Assembly (NCBI RefSeq): GCF_900115555.1
Contig: NZ_FOWX01000012.1
Span: 95,466-159,465 of the forward strand
DNA length: 64,000 bases
Reading direction: 5' to 3'
Source: Pseudomonas borbori
Lineage (GTDB): Bacteria > Pseudomonadota > Gammaproteobacteria > Pseudomonadales > Pseudomonadaceae
Positions within the stretch are counted from its first letter, which is position 1; the number at the start of each line of letters is the position of its first letter. The translations under genes and the position numbers were made by a program. Shown one piece after another: positions 11,182-18,663 of this stretch. Below the pieces are notes generated by a model. The model was not told where the DNA came from, searched no databases, and worked only from the letters and a program-made list of their open reading frames with translations.

Positions 11182-11847
11182 TCAAGCCTCGCGACTGGCC
11201 TCACCCTGCTCCAGCCCTAGCAGGTTGAGCAGGAACTGACCGAAGAAGCTCAGGTCCTGCTCGATCGCCGCCCGCGCCGCCTTGCCGTCGCCGGCCTGCA
11301 GGGCTTTCAGGCAGTCGCCGTGAAAATCGTTGAGACGCAATGACAGATCGGCCGCGGTGAACAGGCGATTGAAGAAGGGCCCGACCTGCAGCCACAGCGA
11401 CTCGATCAACCGCAGCAGCACCGGATTGCCGCAGGCCTGGTACAGGCTCAGGTGAAACTGGCTGTTGTCGCTCAGGTAGGCCTGCACGTCGCGCCGCTCG
11501 AGGGCGCTTTCCATGCGCGCGATGCACGCCTGCAACGCCGCCAGCTCGGCCGCACCGATGCGCGCGGCGGCCAGTTCCACCGCCAGGCCCTCCAGACTGA
11601 TGCGCACCGGCAGCAACTGCTGGTAGCGCTCGCGGGTCATCGCCGGCACCCGCACCGAGCGCTGTGGCTCGCCCTCCAGCGCGCCCTCGGCCACCAGCCG
11701 CTGCAAGGCGGCGCGCACCGGCATCGGGCTGGTGCCCCACTCGGCCGCCAGATCACGAATCTTCAGCCGCTCGCCGGGCTGGAAACGCCCGCTCAGCAGG
11801 GCCGCTCGGATATTCTGGTAGAGCTGCTCCTGCAGGTTATCGGCCAT
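11182..11847 (-). CDS. GntR-family regulator with FCD-type effector domain
   Basis: 221 residues: winged helix-turn-helix (about 6-70, LYQNIRAALLSGRFQPGERL ... WGTSPMPVRAALQRLVAEGAL) and an all-helical FCD domain (about 80-210) with the metal/ligand-binding His residues in the QFHLSLYQACGNPVLLRLIE and DFHGDCLKAL segments. It lies downstream of the SDR gene on the same strand and close to a divergent catabolic promoter that carries two palindromes, so it is the obvious candidate to bind them. The ATG has no strong ribosome-binding site of its own; a 20-codon reading frame ends three bases before it (see separate entry). Confidence 0.88.
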   Translation of the reverse strand: MADNLQEQLYQNIRAALLSGRFQPGERLKIRDLAAEWGTSPMPVRAALQRLVAEGALEGEPQRSVRVPAMTRERYQQLLPVRISLEGLAVELAAARIGAAELAALQACIARMESALERRDVQAYLSDNSQFHLSLYQACGNPVLLRLIESLWLQVGPFFNRLFTAADLSLRLNDFHGDCLKALQAGDGKAARAAIEQDLSFFGQFLLNLLGLEQGEASREA

Positions 11848-11850
11848 GGG

Positions 11851-11913
11851 TCAGCGGTTCCCGGGTACTGGTGGGGCGGGCAGTTGGGCCAGGGTCAGTA
11901 GGCAGTTGCGCAT
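11851..11913 (-). CDS. 20-codon leader reading frame upstream of the GntR gene
   Basis: On the minus strand an ATG at 11913 with GGAG six bases upstream opens a 20-residue frame beginning MRNCLLTLAQLPAP and ending with TGA at 11851, leaving three bases before the GntR ATG (11847). The GntR start has only a poor ribosome-binding site, so the small frame may act by translational coupling. Alternatively it is the remnant of a lost gene: the N-terminus has the look of a nitrilase/amidohydrolase start. Existence of the peptide is unproven. Confidence 0.4.
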   Translation of the reverse strand: MRNCLLTLAQLPAPPVPGNR

Positions 11914-12058
11914 GTTGTTCTCCAAAGTATTCAACGAAAGCGAAGCGGTTCTGCGAGCAGCAGGCTAGGCGCAGGGGCGCTTGCAAAGCGCAGTCGACTG
12001 CAAGTCAATGAGCCTTTTCGAGCGTCCCTGCAACACCGCCTGAGCGACGCAGAAACGC

Positions 12059-12838
12059 TCAGGGGGCCTTGTTTTCGATCAGGCAGTTGCCGCCGTCCAC
12101 CACCAGCACCTCGCCGGTAATGTAGCTGGCTTCGGGCGAGGCGAGAAAGGCCACGGCAGCGGCGATCTCCTCTGGGCGGCCGGCCCGGCCAATCGGCGTG
12201 TACGCGGCGGCATGGCGCTCCTCGTCGGTGCTCGAGCCGGTGGCGATCCAGCCCGGCGCCACGCTGTTGACGGTGATGCCCTGCTTGCCGACTTCCAGCG
12301 CCAGGCTCATGTTCAGCCCCAACATGGCCGCCTTGGCCGCGCTATAGGCCGATTCACCGGGATTGCTACCGCGGGTGCCGGTGGTCGAGCTGATATGCAC
12401 AATGCGCCCATAACCACGGGCCTTCATCCCCGGCAACACGGCGCGGGTGAGCAAGAAGGCGCTGGTCAGGTTGCGCGCCAGCGACAGGTTCCAGGTGGCC
12501 AGGTCCATGTCCGCCACCTCGGCAAAGGGTTCAGGGCTGCCCTGCATGGCCATGCCGGCGTTATTCACCAAAATGTCGAGATGGCCGAACTGGCCGTGGG
12601 CCCAGACGGCCAGCTCGGCCACCTGCGCCTCGTCAGTCAAATCCGCGGCCATGGCGCGGGCGTCTATACCTTCAGCTTGCAACTCGGCGGCGCGTTGGTG
12701 AATGCGCGCGCTGCTGGCGGTGATCAGCACCCGCACGCCTTCACGGCCTAAACGCCGGGCGATGGCCAGGCCGATGCCGCTGTCGCTGCCGGCCCCGCTG
12801 ACCAGTGCCACTTGCTCATGCCACCTAGAATCGCTCAT
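12059..12838 (-). CDS. Short-chain dehydrogenase/reductase (SDR), glucose/ribitol type
   Basis: 259 residues. Classic SDR: cofactor motif SGAGSDSGIGLA near the N-terminus, NNAG (about 95), catalytic Ser in HISSTTGTRG and YSAAK (Tyr-x-x-x-Lys), and a C-terminal GEVLVVDGG. It should oxidise or reduce an alcohol/ketone with NAD(P). ATG 12838 (MSDSRWHEQVALVSG) is chosen over GTG 12859, because the latter would place coding sequence across a palindromic operator. Transcribed divergently from the aminotransferase gene through a shared control region, with the GntR gene downstream; probably a catabolic enzyme of the same pathway. Confidence 0.88.
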   Translation of the reverse strand: MSDSRWHEQVALVSGAGSDSGIGLAIARRLGREGVRVLITASSARIHQRAAELQAEGIDARAMAADLTDEAQVAELAVWAHGQFGHLDILVNNAGMAMQGSPEPFAEVADMDLATWNLSLARNLTSAFLLTRAVLPGMKARGYGRIVHISSTTGTRGSNPGESAYSAAKAAMLGLNMSLALEVGKQGITVNSVAPGWIATGSSTDEERHAAAYTPIGRAGRPEEIAAAVAFLASPEASYITGEVLVVDGGNCLIENKAP

Positions 12839-12850
12839 GTTTAAATTCTC

Positions 12851-12860
12851 TGTGATCACA
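12851..12860. promoter_or_regulatory. Operator O1 (TGTGATCACA)
   Basis: 10-bp perfect palindrome immediately upstream of the SDR start, identical in core to operator O2. Centre-to-centre distance between the two is 63 bp. Likely bound by the GntR-family regulator encoded at 11182-11847 (inference from proximity and from the palindromic form of GntR-family sites). Confidence 0.65.
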
Positions 12861-12903
12861 AATGTGCCTGCATCTTAGCAAGATCGGCCATAAAATCTAG
12901 ACA

Positions 12904-12932
12904 TTGACAGTTTTGTGATCACAAATAATACT
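12904..12932 (+). promoter_or_regulatory. Promoter of the aminotransferase operon with operator O2 in its spacer
   Basis: Consensus -35 TTGACA (12904-12909), 17-bp spacer, -10 AATACT (12927-12932). The 14-bp perfect palindrome TTTGTGATCACAAA (12912-12925) fills the spacer, so a bound protein would block RNA polymerase directly. A GAGG ribosome-binding site lies at 12949-12952. Confidence 0.7.
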
Positions 12933-12960
12933 GTGCACAAATTCGAACGAGGTGTTCAAC

Positions 12961-14352
12961 ATGACATCCAGTGGTATCAGCTCAGCCGCCGTAGCAACCT
13001 TCACCGCCCGCGAGCGGCAGCGCTTTGTGGCGCAGAATCCCAAGTCAGTGGCCCTGGCGGAGCGCGCCCGGCACTCACTGTTCGGTGGCGTGCCGATGCA
13101 CTGGATGGCCGACTGGTCGACGCCTTCGCCACTGTTTGTCGAGCGGGCCAAGGGCGCGCGCTTCTATGATGTCGACGGCCATGAGTACATCGACTTCTGC
13201 CTGGGCGACACCGGCAGCATGTTCGGCCACTCGCCGGCCCCGATCGCCAAAGCCCTTGCCGAACAAGGCAACAACGGCCTGACCACCATGCTCCCCGGCG
13301 AAGACGCGGTGGTCGCCGGCGAGCTGCTGGCCGCGCGCTTCGGCCTGCCGTTCTGGCAGGTCACCGCCACCGCCACCGACTCCAACCGTTATGTGCTGCG
13401 CTGGGCGCGAGCGATCACCGAGCGCAAGGTGTTGCTGGTGTTCGATGGCTGCTACCACGGCACCGTGGATGACGTGATGGTGCGCTGCCGCGACGGCGAA
13501 ACCCAGCCACGCTCCGGCCTGATCGGCCAGGCCTACGATCTGACCCGGTACAGCCGCTCGATCCCGTTCAACGATGTCGATGCGCTGGAAGCCGCATTGG
13601 CCAAGGGCGACGTCGCGGCGCTGATATGCGAGCCGGCGATGACCAACATCGGCATGGTCCTGCCTGAGCCGGGCTTTATGCAGAAGTGCCGCGAGCTGAC
13701 CCAGAAGTACGGCAGCCTGCTGATCATCGACGAGACCCACACCATTTCCACCGACATGGGCGGCTGCACCAAGCTGTGGAACCTCGAGCCGGACTTCTTC
13801 GTGGTCGGCAAGCCAATCGCCGGCGGCGTGCCGTGCGGCATCTTCGGCTGCAGTGCGGCCATGGCCGAGGCCATGCTCAAGGCGCGCCAGCAGGCCAGCG
13901 AAGCGAGCCACGGGCATGGCCACAGCGGCATGGGCACCACCCTGTCGGCCAACGCCCTGGCCATGCACTGCATGCGCGCCAACCTGGAACAGGTGATGAC
14001 CCAGGCCGCCTACGACCATATGTTGCCGCTGGCCAAGCGCCTGGCCGATGGTTTCCGCCGCCTGATCGGCAAGTACGAGCTCAAGTGGTCGGTAACCGAA
14101 CTGGGTGCGCGCAGCGAATTCCAGTTCTGCCCGCAGTCGCCGAAGACCGGCGCCGAGGCCGAAGCGGCATTCCATGACGAACTGCAGATGGCCCTGCACC
14201 TGTACCTGATCAACCGCGGCATCCTGATCACGCCATTCCACAACATGACCCTGTGCTGCCCGGCCACCACGGCGGCGGATGTGGACAAGCTGATCGCCAC
14301 GCTCGATCAAGCGCTCGGCGAATTGCTGGCCATCCCCGGCGCCCGCGAATAA
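12961..14352 (+). CDS. Class III PLP aminotransferase (glutamate-1-semialdehyde-mutase-like)
   Basis: 463 residues, fold type I. Visible motifs: FYDVDGHEYIDFCLGD (N-terminal strand), VFDGCYHGTVDD, LLIIDETHT (Asp that contacts the pyridine nitrogen) and the Schiff-base Lys in DFFVVGKPIAGGVPCGIFG. The GSAM-like 'GGVP' loop and the MFGHSPAPIAKAL segment place it with the GSAM-like transaminases rather than the omega-amino-acid type. ATG 12961 has GAGG eight bases upstream. Followed by a repeat and then by the glutamine-synthetase-like gene on the same strand, so probably an operon that degrades an amine or amino acid; substrate unknown. Confidence 0.87.
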   Translation: MTSSGISSAAVATFTARERQRFVAQNPKSVALAERARHSLFGGVPMHWMADWSTPSPLFVERAKGARFYDVDGHEYIDFCLGDTGSMFGHSPAPIAKALAEQGNNGLTTMLPGEDAVVAGELLAARFGLPFWQVTATATDSNRYVLRWARAITERKVLLVFDGCYHGTVDDVMVRCRDGETQPRSGLIGQAYDLTRYSRSIPFNDVDALEAALAKGDVAALICEPAMTNIGMVLPEPGFMQKCRELTQKYGSLLIIDETHTISTDMGGCTKLWNLEPDFFVVGKPIAGGVPCGIFGCSAAMAEAMLKARQQASEASHGHGHSGMGTTLSANALAMHCMRANLEQVMTQAAYDHMLPLAKRLADGFRRLIGKYELKWSVTELGARSEFQFCPQSPKTGAEAEAAFHDELQMALHLYLINRGILITPFHNMTLCCPATTAADVDKLIATLDQALGELLAIPGARE

Positions 14353-14369
14353 TCCCATCAGATCGCATC

Positions 14370-14401
14370 GATGGGTTACGCCGCTTCGCGGCTAACCCAT
14401 C
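14370..14401. repeat. Palindromic repeat, family B, inside the catabolic operon
   Basis: GATGGGTTA (14370-14378) and TAACCCATC (14393-14401), with a nested GCCGC/GCGGC pair and a 3-nt turn, continuing into the family tail CCTAC. It occupies the 66-bp gap between aminotransferase and ligase genes and could attenuate or stabilise the mRNA there. Confidence 0.8.
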
Positions 14402-14418
14402 CTACCCAGGACACCATC

Positions 14419-15786
14419 ATGCAATTCGCCACTATTCAAGAAGCCCACGACTTCCTAGAACAACACCCGCAAGTACGCCTGATCGAACTGTTCCTGATCG
14501 ACGCCAACGGTGTGCCGCGCGGCAAACTGTTGCACCGCGAGGAGCTGCTGGCCGTCTACCAGAACGGCCGGCCGCTGCCCAGTTCGATCCTGGCGCTGAC
14601 CATCAACGGCGAAGACGTCGAAGAAACCGGTCTGGTCTGGGACGTTGCCGATACCGACTGCTGGACCTACCCACTGCCCGGCAGCCTGTGCCTGCAACCC
14701 TGGCGCAGCCAACCCACGGGCCAGCTGCAGGTGAGCATGCACCCGACCCAGGGCCTGCCGGCCAGCCCGGCCGACCCGCGCCACGTGCTGGTGCAGGTGA
14801 TCGAACGGCTCAAGGCCGACGGCTATCATCCGGTGATGGCGGTGGAGTTGGAGTTCTACCTGCTCGACCAGCAACGCGATGCCAACGGTCGGCCGCAACC
14901 GGCGCGACAGATGAACGGGGAGCGTCCGCAGGCGCCGCAGGTCTATGGAGTGGCCGAACTGGAGCAGTTGCAGCCCTTCCTCGACGACCTCTACGCCGCC
15001 TGCGAAGCCCAGGGTCTGCCGGTGCGCACGGCGATTTCCGAGTTCGCCCCCGGCCAGCTGGAGCTGACCCTGGAGCACCGCTTCGACGCCCTGCAAGCGA
15101 TCGACGAAGGCGTGCGCTACAAGCGTCTGGTCAAGGGCGTGGCAAACCAGCACGGCCTGCAAGCCTGTTTCATGGCCAAGCCGTTCGGCGATCAGTCCGG
15201 TAGCGGCATGCACCTGCATGTCAGCCTGGCTGACGCCCAGGGCAACAACCTCTATGCCAGCGAAGAGCCAACTGGCACGCCGCTACTGTGCCACTCCATT
15301 GGCGGTATGCTGGCCACCCTGCTGGATTCCCTGGCGATCTTCTGCCCCAACGCCAACTCCTTCCGCCGCTTCCAGGCCAACAGCTACGCGCCGCTGGCCA
15401 AGAACTGGGGGGTGAACAACCGCACCGTGTCGTTGCGCGTACCCGGCGGCCCGGCCAATAGCCGGCATATCGAGCACCGGATCTGCGGCGCCGATGCCAA
15501 CCCCTATCTCGCCGCTGCGGCAGTGCTCGCCGGCATCCATCTGGGCATCCGCCAACAGATCGATCCGGGCGCGCCGATCGAAGGTAACGGTTATGCCCAG
15601 GCCACGGAATTCCTACCCACCGACTGGCTCAGTGCCCTGCGCGCGCTGGAACACTCGAGCTGGGCCCGCGAAGCATTGGGGGCAGAGTTCATCAAGGTGT
15701 TCCTGGCGATCAAACATGCTGAGTATCGTCAGTTCATGGGCGAAGTCGGCGAGCAGGATTGGCGCTGGTACCTCAGCCAAGCCTGA
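14419..15786 (+). CDS. Glutamine-synthetase-like ligase (gamma-glutamyl-amine synthetase type)
   Basis: 455 residues. Glutamine synthetase family type III-like/PuuA group: N-terminal beta-grasp (IELFLIDANGVPRGKLL), catalytic ELEFYL, metal/ATP residues in GSGMHLHVSL, RVPGGPANSRHIEHRICGADANPYL near the C-terminus. Members ligate glutamate to polyamines or alkylamines (PuuA, SpuB/SpuI, IpuC), which protects the amine during oxidation. Ribosome-binding site AGGA seven bases before ATG 14419. The neighbours (aminotransferase and SDRs) fit a gamma-glutamylation route for an amine or amino alcohol. Which amine is unknown; a role in glutamine supply is unlikely. Confidence 0.85.
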   Translation: MQFATIQEAHDFLEQHPQVRLIELFLIDANGVPRGKLLHREELLAVYQNGRPLPSSILALTINGEDVEETGLVWDVADTDCWTYPLPGSLCLQPWRSQPTGQLQVSMHPTQGLPASPADPRHVLVQVIERLKADGYHPVMAVELEFYLLDQQRDANGRPQPARQMNGERPQAPQVYGVAELEQLQPFLDDLYAACEAQGLPVRTAISEFAPGQLELTLEHRFDALQAIDEGVRYKRLVKGVANQHGLQACFMAKPFGDQSGSGMHLHVSLADAQGNNLYASEEPTGTPLLCHSIGGMLATLLDSLAIFCPNANSFRRFQANSYAPLAKNWGVNNRTVSLRVPGGPANSRHIEHRICGADANPYLAAAAVLAGIHLGIRQQIDPGAPIEGNGYAQATEFLPTDWLSALRALEHSSWAREALGAEFIKVFLAIKHAEYRQFMGEVGEQDWRWYLSQA

Positions 15787-15858
15787 GTCACCATGCGCTG
15801 CGCAACCTACCAGGTTTACCTAAACTGGATTGACCACCGCCCCTGGAGGAACCGCCCC

Positions 15859-16617
15859 ATGAGCACGCCCGTTATCCTGATTACCGGCGCCGCCGGCGGC
15901 CTCGGCCGCGCCATCGCCAAACGCTTCTCCCAGAGCCGCTGGCGGGTCACCGCCAGCGATGTCGACAAGGCCGGTCTGCATGCGCTCAATACCGTGGTAC
16001 CGCTGGACTTCAGCGCCACCGCCGACCTGCGCAGCGCCAGCAACTGCCAGGAGCTGATCGCCGAGACCCTGGTCGCCACCGGCCGCCTGGATGCCGTGGT
16101 CAACGCCGCCGGGGTCTGGCGCGAGGGGCCGGTGGAGAGCTTCGGCGAGGAGGACTTCGACCTGGTCATGGGCGTCAACCTGAAGGCGGCCTTCTACATC
16201 AGCCAGGCGGCCATCCCCCACCTCAAAGAGAGCCGCGGCTGCATCGTCAATATCGCCAGCGACGCCGGCCGCCAGGCCTACCGCGGCTCGGCGGCCTACT
16301 GCGCGAGCAAGGCGGCGCTGGTGATGCTGAGCAAGACCCTGGCTCTGGAACTGGCCGGGCACGGCGTGCGGGTCAACGCAGTGTCGCCCGGCGACATCGC
16401 CACGCCGATGCTCGACTACCAGGCCGAACGCTACGGCAAGGGCAACCCGACCGGCTACAAGCGCGAGCTGCTGAGCCTCTACCCCCAGGGCCGCGAGGCA
16501 CGCTTCCTGCGTCCCGAGGAGGTCGCCGAACTGGTCTGGTACCTGTACCAGCCGCAGGCCGAGGCGATCACCGGCGCCGACCTGGCGATCGACTTCGGCC
16601 TCTCGGCGGGCAAGTAG
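15859..16617 (+). CDS. Short-chain dehydrogenase/reductase
   Basis: 252 residues. TGAAGGLGRAIA cofactor motif at residues 8-20, NAAG, catalytic Ser in IVNIASDAG, YCASK (Tyr/Lys pair), and PGDIATPM. Ribosome-binding site GGAGGA (15845-15850) eight bases before ATG 15859. 72 bp downstream of the ligase gene and on the same strand, so likely the last gene of the catabolic operon. Distinct in sequence from the divergent SDR at 12059, suggesting two different oxidoreductase steps. Confidence 0.85.
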   Translation: MSTPVILITGAAGGLGRAIAKRFSQSRWRVTASDVDKAGLHALNTVVPLDFSATADLRSASNCQELIAETLVATGRLDAVVNAAGVWREGPVESFGEEDFDLVMGVNLKAAFYISQAAIPHLKESRGCIVNIASDAGRQAYRGSAAYCASKAALVMLSKTLALELAGHGVRVNAVSPGDIATPMLDYQAERYGKGNPTGYKRELLSLYPQGREARFLRPEEVAELVWYLYQPQAEAITGADLAIDFGLSAGK

Positions 16618-16717
16618 GCCATGACGCCACCGGCGTGACCCGTCCGACGGCGGCGTCGTTCTGATAGAGAAGGTGCATAATCCACCTCGCGCCGCCCCCC
16701 ACTTGAAGAGCCCGCCC

Positions 16718-17200
16718 ATGGAACCCGGAAACGCCCAACTGACGATGACCGTGTTGATGACCCCGGATATGGCCAATTTCTCCGGCAATGTCCACGGCGG
16801 CACCCTGCTCAAATACCTCGACGAGGTCGCCTACGCCTGTGCCAGCCGCTACGCCGGCTGCTACGTGGTGACCCTGTCGGTGGACCAGGTGACCTTCCGC
16901 GAGCCGGTGCACGTCGGCGAACTGGTGACCTTCCTCGCCTCGGTCAACTTCACCGGGCGCAGCTCCATGGAGATCGGTATCAAGGTGATCACCGAAAACA
17001 TCCGCCAGCGCTCGGTACGGCATACCAACAGCTGCTTCTTCACCATGGTCGCGGTCGACGATCAGGGCAAGCCCATCGCGGTGCCGCCGCGTCAGCCGCA
17101 GACCTCCGAGGAACAGCGGCGCTTCACCCAGGGCCAGCAGCGCCGGGCGATTCGCCAGGAGCTGGAGCAGCGCTACCGCGATCTCAAACACGACGGTTGA
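16718..17200 (+). CDS. Acyl-CoA thioesterase, YciA/hotdog type
   Basis: 160 residues, single hotdog domain. ANFSGNVHGGTLLKYLDEVAYACASRYAG carries the conserved Gly/His/Asp region of the YciA/acyl-CoA hydrolase family; a C-terminal Gln/Arg-rich tail extends beyond the fold. It hydrolyses acyl-CoA to free acid and CoA in the cytoplasm. ATG 16718 is taken because homologues begin near MEPGNAQLTMTVLMTPDMAN; the upstream ATG at 16673 would add unrelated residues. Confidence 0.85.
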   Translation: MEPGNAQLTMTVLMTPDMANFSGNVHGGTLLKYLDEVAYACASRYAGCYVVTLSVDQVTFREPVHVGELVTFLASVNFTGRSSMEIGIKVITENIRQRSVRHTNSCFFTMVAVDDQGKPIAVPPRQPQTSEEQRRFTQGQQRRAIRQELEQRYRDLKHDG

Positions 17201-17290
17201 GAGCAAGACAGCCCGCCGCCGGGCTGTCAGAATGCGCCAACGGATCGCCGCCAGACGCGGCGACCGGCCCGAGCCCGCCTGGAACCCACG

Positions 17291-17695
17291 ATGCTGACCC
17301 TCGGTAATATTTTCGTTCTGATGCTGCTGGCCACCGCCGGCGCCTGGCTGTGGCACGCCCACGGCTTGCGCGAGCGCGCCCTGGCGCAGGTCAAACAGCA
17401 CTGTGCGAAAGCCGATGTCGAATTGCTCGACGGCAACGTCGCCCTGCGCAAGATCACCCTCTCGACCGATGCCCGCGGACGCAAGCGCCTGGCACGGGTG
17501 TATGGCTTCGAGTTCACCGTCACCGGCGAACAACGGCATGTCGGCAGCATCGTCATGTTCGGCCCGCAGGTCGGGCGCATCGAACTGGCGCCCCATCCGT
17601 TCAGGACGCCACCGACTGAAAACCCTCAGGTCATCGAGCTGGAGCACTGGCGCGCCACTCATCACCAACCCGACAGGCGGCAGCCCGAGCCGTGA
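17291..17695 (+). CDS. DUF3301 family membrane-anchored protein
   Basis: 134 residues. One N-terminal membrane segment (about 3-22), then a small soluble domain with ALAQVKQHCAKADVELLDGNVALRKITL, the signature of DUF3301 proteins that are widespread in gammaproteobacteria and of unknown function. It sits 90 bp after the thioesterase on the same strand. The stop codon directly abuts a 140-bp repeat. Confidence 0.8.
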   Translation: MLTLGNIFVLMLLATAGAWLWHAHGLRERALAQVKQHCAKADVELLDGNVALRKITLSTDARGRKRLARVYGFEFTVTGEQRHVGSIVMFGPQVGRIELAPHPFRTPPTENPQVIELEHWRATHHQPDRRQPEP

Positions 17696-17835
17696 CAGGC
17701 CGTTGAAAAACGTAGGCGAGGCAGGCAAGACAAGGCAAAAACAGGCGAGGAAGCGCAGTTTACGAGCTGTAAATGAGCATTCAGAGCCTGTTTTTAACGC
17801 AGTATTGCCAACGCAGGTAGTTTTTCAACAGCCTG
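17696..17835. repeat. 140-bp nested palindromic element, family E
   Basis: Terminal inverted repeats CAGGCCGTTGAAAAAC and GTTTTTCAACAGCCTG, with inner pairs such as AAAAACAGGC/GCCTGTTTTT. It begins on the base after the DUF3301 stop and ends on the base before the OXA stop codon, so it occupies exactly the intergenic gap of two convergent genes. It resembles a MITE-like element scattered in Pseudomonas genomes and probably works as a bidirectional terminator. Confidence 0.85.
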
Positions 17836-18618
17836 TTAAAGCAGGCCCAGCGCCCGCAAACTGGCTTTGCCCAACTCGATACGCTTGCCGGCATCGCGCA
17901 AATCCGTCATGGGGATGTTCAGCGCGAAGCTGTACAGCTTGTCGTCCTGTTCCAGCCAGCCAACCCACCAGCCGATGTTCGAATCCTGGGCGGTGGCCCA
18001 GCCGGTCTTGCCGTACAGCGTCCAATTGGCGCCCTGCTCGAGCCGGCTGATTTCCCGGACCTGGGCCTGAATGGCCGGCGGCAATGGCAACTGATCCTGG
18101 GCCAGGCGCGCCAAAAACCGAGCCTGCTCCACGGCACTGATGGTCAGGGGCCCCTTCAGCCAGAACTGATCGACCTCAGTGCCGACCTGGCCATTGCCGT
18201 AACCCAGTGCCTCTACCTGCCTGCGCATGCGCTGCAGGCCGATGCGCCGCGCCAGCTCCTGGTAAACCGGCAGGTTGGAGACCTTGATCGCTTCGCGCAG
18301 GCCCATATCCCGCTCCCAGGACTTGAGAAAGCGGGGCTTGCCGTCGTAAGGGAACACCTCGTCGACACTGCTGACCGCGCCCGTGGCGAGGCCGATCAGG
18401 CTGTTGCCAATCTTGAAGGTGGAGGCCGGGATATAGCGGGTTTGCGCACGCAGGCGGTTGTGCCCGAGCAGTTGCCCGCTGCCGATCTCGTACAGCACAA
18501 AGGTGCCCGGCATGCCGGCACGCGCGAATTCAGCGGATACCGCAGGGCTGTCCCGCCAGTCGAGGGCCAGGGCCTGACTGCTCAGCAACAGCAAGACCAG
18601 GCAGAGAATCCGCTGCAT
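17836..18618 (-). CDS. Class D beta-lactamase, OXA-50-like
   Basis: 260 residues with a signal peptide (MQRILCLVLLLLSSQALA). Active-site Ser in STFK (66-69), SNL at 114-116 (the second motif, usually SxV; here with Leu), YGN (140-142) and KTG (204-206). The overall sequence (TFVLYEIGSGQLLGHNR, REAIKVSNLPVYQELARRIGL, ALNIPM) is closest in memory to the intrinsic OXA-50 family of P. aeruginosa. ATG 18618 has AAGGAG five bases upstream. It is 45 bp downstream of the alpha/beta-hydrolase gene on the same strand and so may be co-transcribed. Chromosomal setting suggests an intrinsic, narrow-spectrum enzyme. Confidence 0.9.
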   Translation of the reverse strand: MQRILCLVLLLLSSQALALDWRDSPAVSAEFARAGMPGTFVLYEIGSGQLLGHNRLRAQTRYIPASTFKIGNSLIGLATGAVSSVDEVFPYDGKPRFLKSWERDMGLREAIKVSNLPVYQELARRIGLQRMRRQVEALGYGNGQVGTEVDQFWLKGPLTISAVEQARFLARLAQDQLPLPPAIQAQVREISRLEQGANWTLYGKTGWATAQDSNIGWWVGWLEQDDKLYSFALNIPMTDLRDAGKRIELGKASLRALGLL

Positions 18619-18663
18619 AGCGACTCCTTGACCAGGGAAATAGGCGGAGTTTTTCACCAGCTT

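Noticed and set aside
12851..12923. TGTGATCACA as Vfr/CRP sites
   Set aside because: Vfr/CRP half-sites TGTGA and TCACA must be separated by six bases; here they overlap directly, so a GntR-family operator is a better reading.
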